A stretch of DNA of 6,919 bases from Acidaminococcaceae bacterium (GTDB lineage Bacteria; Bacillota; Negativicutes; Acidaminococcales; Acidaminococcaceae): the NCBI GenBank assembly GCA_003512125.1, contig DOSQ01000149.1, positions 1-6,919 on the forward strand. The letters are read 5' to 3'. How positions within the stretch are numbered: the first letter of the stretch is position 1; each line of letters begins with the position of its first letter. Positions 5,850 to 6,919 of this stretch are shown here, piece by piece. The translations under genes were made by a program, and so were the position numbers. The notes beneath the pieces were generated by a model. It had not been told where the DNA came from and did no database searches. It saw only the letters and a list, made by a program, of their open reading frames with translations.

Positions 5850-5878
5850 ATTGTATGGGAATCGCCAGGAAATGTCTA
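5850..5878 (-). promoter_or_regulatory. Putative sigma-70-type promoter of the DUF362/MBL operon
   Basis: On the minus strand TAGACA (-35, 5 of 6) and TACAAT (-10, 5 of 6) are separated by exactly 17 bases. This is the best-matching -35/-10 pair in the window. Transcription would begin near 5843, about 44 bases ahead of the 51-codon ORF. It could drive the ORF, DUF362, MBL and, by read-through, the flavodoxin genes. Confidence 0.65.
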
Positions 5879-5891
5879 ATGCTTAACAATT
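5878..5891. promoter_or_regulatory. Imperfect palindrome overlapping the -35, candidate LysR-type binding site
   Basis: AATGCTTAACAATT is symmetric at AAT, the central TTAA and ATT but mismatched in between. It abuts the -35 of the promoter at 5850-5878, with T5880 and A5892 spaced as T-N11-A. This is where LysR-type activators usually bind, and a lysR gene ends only about 22 bases upstream. The base match is weak, so this is a positional inference. Confidence 0.3.
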
Positions 5892-5912
5892 ATAATCCGG
5901 TATGCCTTTTGT

Positions 5913-6800
5913 CTATTCCTTTCCTTCTCCGTATTCTTTTTGCAGTTCGGCCAGCAACAGCGACGCCACGGGGGTAAACACCTGATATTTTTTCCAGATG
6001 ATTTTCATTTCCGAAGCAGGCACGTCTGTCAGCGGCACAAAAACTACATCGCTTCCTTTACCGGTATAGGCCAGCTTATCATAGGCAATCGCGTAGCCTA
6101 GACCCTCCCTGACAAAAATCGATGCGTTAAAGAACAGATTGTAGGTTGCCACAATGTTCAGGCGGTCCAGCTTTTCCCCGAACCATGCAGGAAAATTCTG
6201 TTCTACATTCTGCCTGGAACAAATCAGAGGCAGGTCATATAAATCCGCAAGGCACAGCGACTTTTTCTCCGCCAGCGGATCATCCTTCCGCATGAAGACG
6301 CCCCACGCATCTTGTGCGGGAATGTCCAGATGATTATATTTCAGCGGATTCATGTACTCCATGACCAGCGCGAAATCCAGAATGCCCTTATCCAGTTTTT
6401 CCGTTATGTCCTCACTGTTGCCACTGGTAATGTTGCAGCGGATGCCGGGATGCAGCTCCTGCACCCGTTTCAGCGCCCGGGCAAAATACTTCAGGGAATC
6501 CGATTCCGGACAGCCGATAAAAATCTCGCCGCCCATGGTATCGTCCAGCATCTTGAATTCAGATTCGGTCTTATCTACCAGATTCAGAATATCTTCTGCC
6601 CGTTTGCGCAGCAACAAACCGGCTTCCGTTAACCGCAGGGCATAATTGGTACGGATAAACAGCTTTTTCCCCAGTTCCTCTTCCAGATCTTTTAGCTGGC
6701 GGGACATGGTGGGCTGGGTCACATGCAACCGTTCGGCGGCACGGGTTATGTTCCCTTCCCGCGCGGTTTCCAGAAAATAACGCAGTACCCGGATTTCCAT
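5913..6800 (-). CDS. LysR-family transcriptional regulator
   Basis: A 295-residue regulator of normal LysR length. Residues 1-60 hold the winged helix-turn-helix, with the signature ARE-GNITRAAERLHVTQPTMSRQLKDLEEELG and the following LFIRTNYALRLTEAG. A long linker helix (about 60-88) leads to a periplasmic-binding-protein-like effector domain (about 90-290), seen in GEIFIGCPESDSLKYFARAL and in GILDFALVM. The inducer cannot be read from sequence. AAGGAGG lies 7 bases before the ATG at 6800, a strong ribosome binding site that fixes the start. Unlike the usual divergent layout it lies upstream of, and in the same direction as, the DUF362 operon, ending about 35 bases before that operon's -35. 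No terminator is visible in the gap. It most likely controls the downstream genes and possibly itself. Confidence 0.95.
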   Translation of the reverse strand: MEIRVLRYFLETAREGNITRAAERLHVTQPTMSRQLKDLEEELGKKLFIRTNYALRLTEAGLLLRKRAEDILNLVDKTESEFKMLDDTMGGEIFIGCPESDSLKYFARALKRVQELHPGIRCNITSGNSEDITEKLDKGILDFALVMEYMNPLKYNHLDIPAQDAWGVFMRKDDPLAEKKSLCLADLYDLPLICSRQNVEQNFPAWFGEKLDRLNIVATYNLFFNASIFVREGLGYAIAYDKLAYTGKGSDVVFVPLTDVPASEMKIIWKKYQVFTPVASLLLAELQKEYGEGKE

Positions 6801-6819
6801 GATAGCGCCTCCTTATTTG

Positions 6820-6882
6820 CTCTTTCCTGTGCTTTTGTAAGCCCTTTATACTGTTTTCATAACAAAAGAAACTCTTTCCTGT
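6820..6882. repeat. 11-bp direct repeat in the lysR leader
   Basis: CTCTTTCCTGT occurs exactly at 6820-6830 and 6872-6882, 52 bases apart. On the minus strand this is ACAGGAAAGAG, which is purine-rich and SD-like, but no leader peptide longer than a few codons follows either copy. It may be a regulatory site or chance. The leader between 6801 and 6919 otherwise holds only weak promoter-like sequences (TATACT at 6886-6891, TATAAA at 6845-6850), each without a good -35. Confidence 0.3.
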
Positions 6883-6887
6883 ATAAG

Positions 6888-6902
6888 TATAGCACAACTA
6901 TA
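6888..6902. promoter_or_regulatory. Inverted repeat TATAG-N5-CTATA upstream of lysR, candidate autoregulatory site
   Basis: Perfect 5-bp arms with a 5-base spacer lie about 90 bases upstream of the lysR start and overlap the TATACT that could serve as a -10. LysR-type sites are short AT-rich dyads of this kind, and LysR regulators commonly repress their own gene from such a site. Low base complexity makes chance plausible. Confidence 0.35.
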
Positions 6903-6919
6903 GGCTATAAGCATATCTG

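Noticed and set aside
4608..5879. A 423-codon open frame on the plus strand
   Set aside because: Antisense shadow of the DUF362 gene, whose lipobox and family motifs are on the minus strand. The plus product has no family features and no ribosome binding site of note.
6571..6897. A 108-codon minus-strand frame starting upstream of lysR
   Set aside because: It overlaps the lysR coding region in another frame, and the lysR frame has the strong SD and conserved HTH.
1..6919. CRISPR array, tRNA, rRNA or insertion sequence
   Set aside because: I saw no regularly spaced repeats, tRNA-like fold, rRNA segment, transposase motif or terminal inverted repeats on either strand.

Overview
All recognisable genes in this window lie on the minus strand, so transcription runs from high to low coordinates. 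The strong AGGAGG-type ribosome binding sites, Gram-positive-style lipoprotein signals and gene repertoire suggest an anaerobic Firmicute. A diderm Negativicutes host is plausible but is inference, since the window holds no rRNA or phylogenetic marker. The pervasive strong redox theme (two FMN flavodoxins, a membrane polyferredoxin) fits an anaerobe.

Layout in order of transcription. A LysR-family regulator (5913-6800) comes first, preceded by its leader. Next is a short control region with a good sigma-70-like promoter (5850-5878), a perfect palindrome at the expected transcription start (5826-5840) and a possible LysR site upstream of the -35. A 51-codon charged helical ORF follows (5644-5799). 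Then come a DUF362 lipoprotein (4533-5561) and a membrane-anchored metallo-beta-lactamase-fold hydrolase of the NAPE-PLD/RomA type (3391-4500). After a second promoter-bearing gap (3270-3390) there is a compact redox unit: a cytosolic flavodoxin (2793-3269), a NapH-like membrane 4Fe-4S protein (1970-2776) and a lipoprotein flavodoxin (1308-1922). A 10-bp hairpin with a T tract (1224-1251) closes this unit.

Beyond the terminator, a second small unit has its own promoter (1145-1173). It encodes a short ORF that begins like a MerR DNA-binding domain but degenerates (899-1096), then a MATE multidrug/sodium antiporter that runs off the left edge (1-835).

Working model: the cytosolic flavodoxin could hand electrons to the membrane polyferredoxin, which could pass them across the membrane to a tethered flavodoxin on the outer face. 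The DUF362 lipoprotein and the MBL hydrolase would be envelope-located partners of unknown substrate, and LysR a likely local regulator. The gene identities are well supported by sequence motifs. The electron path, its direction and its final acceptor are inference.
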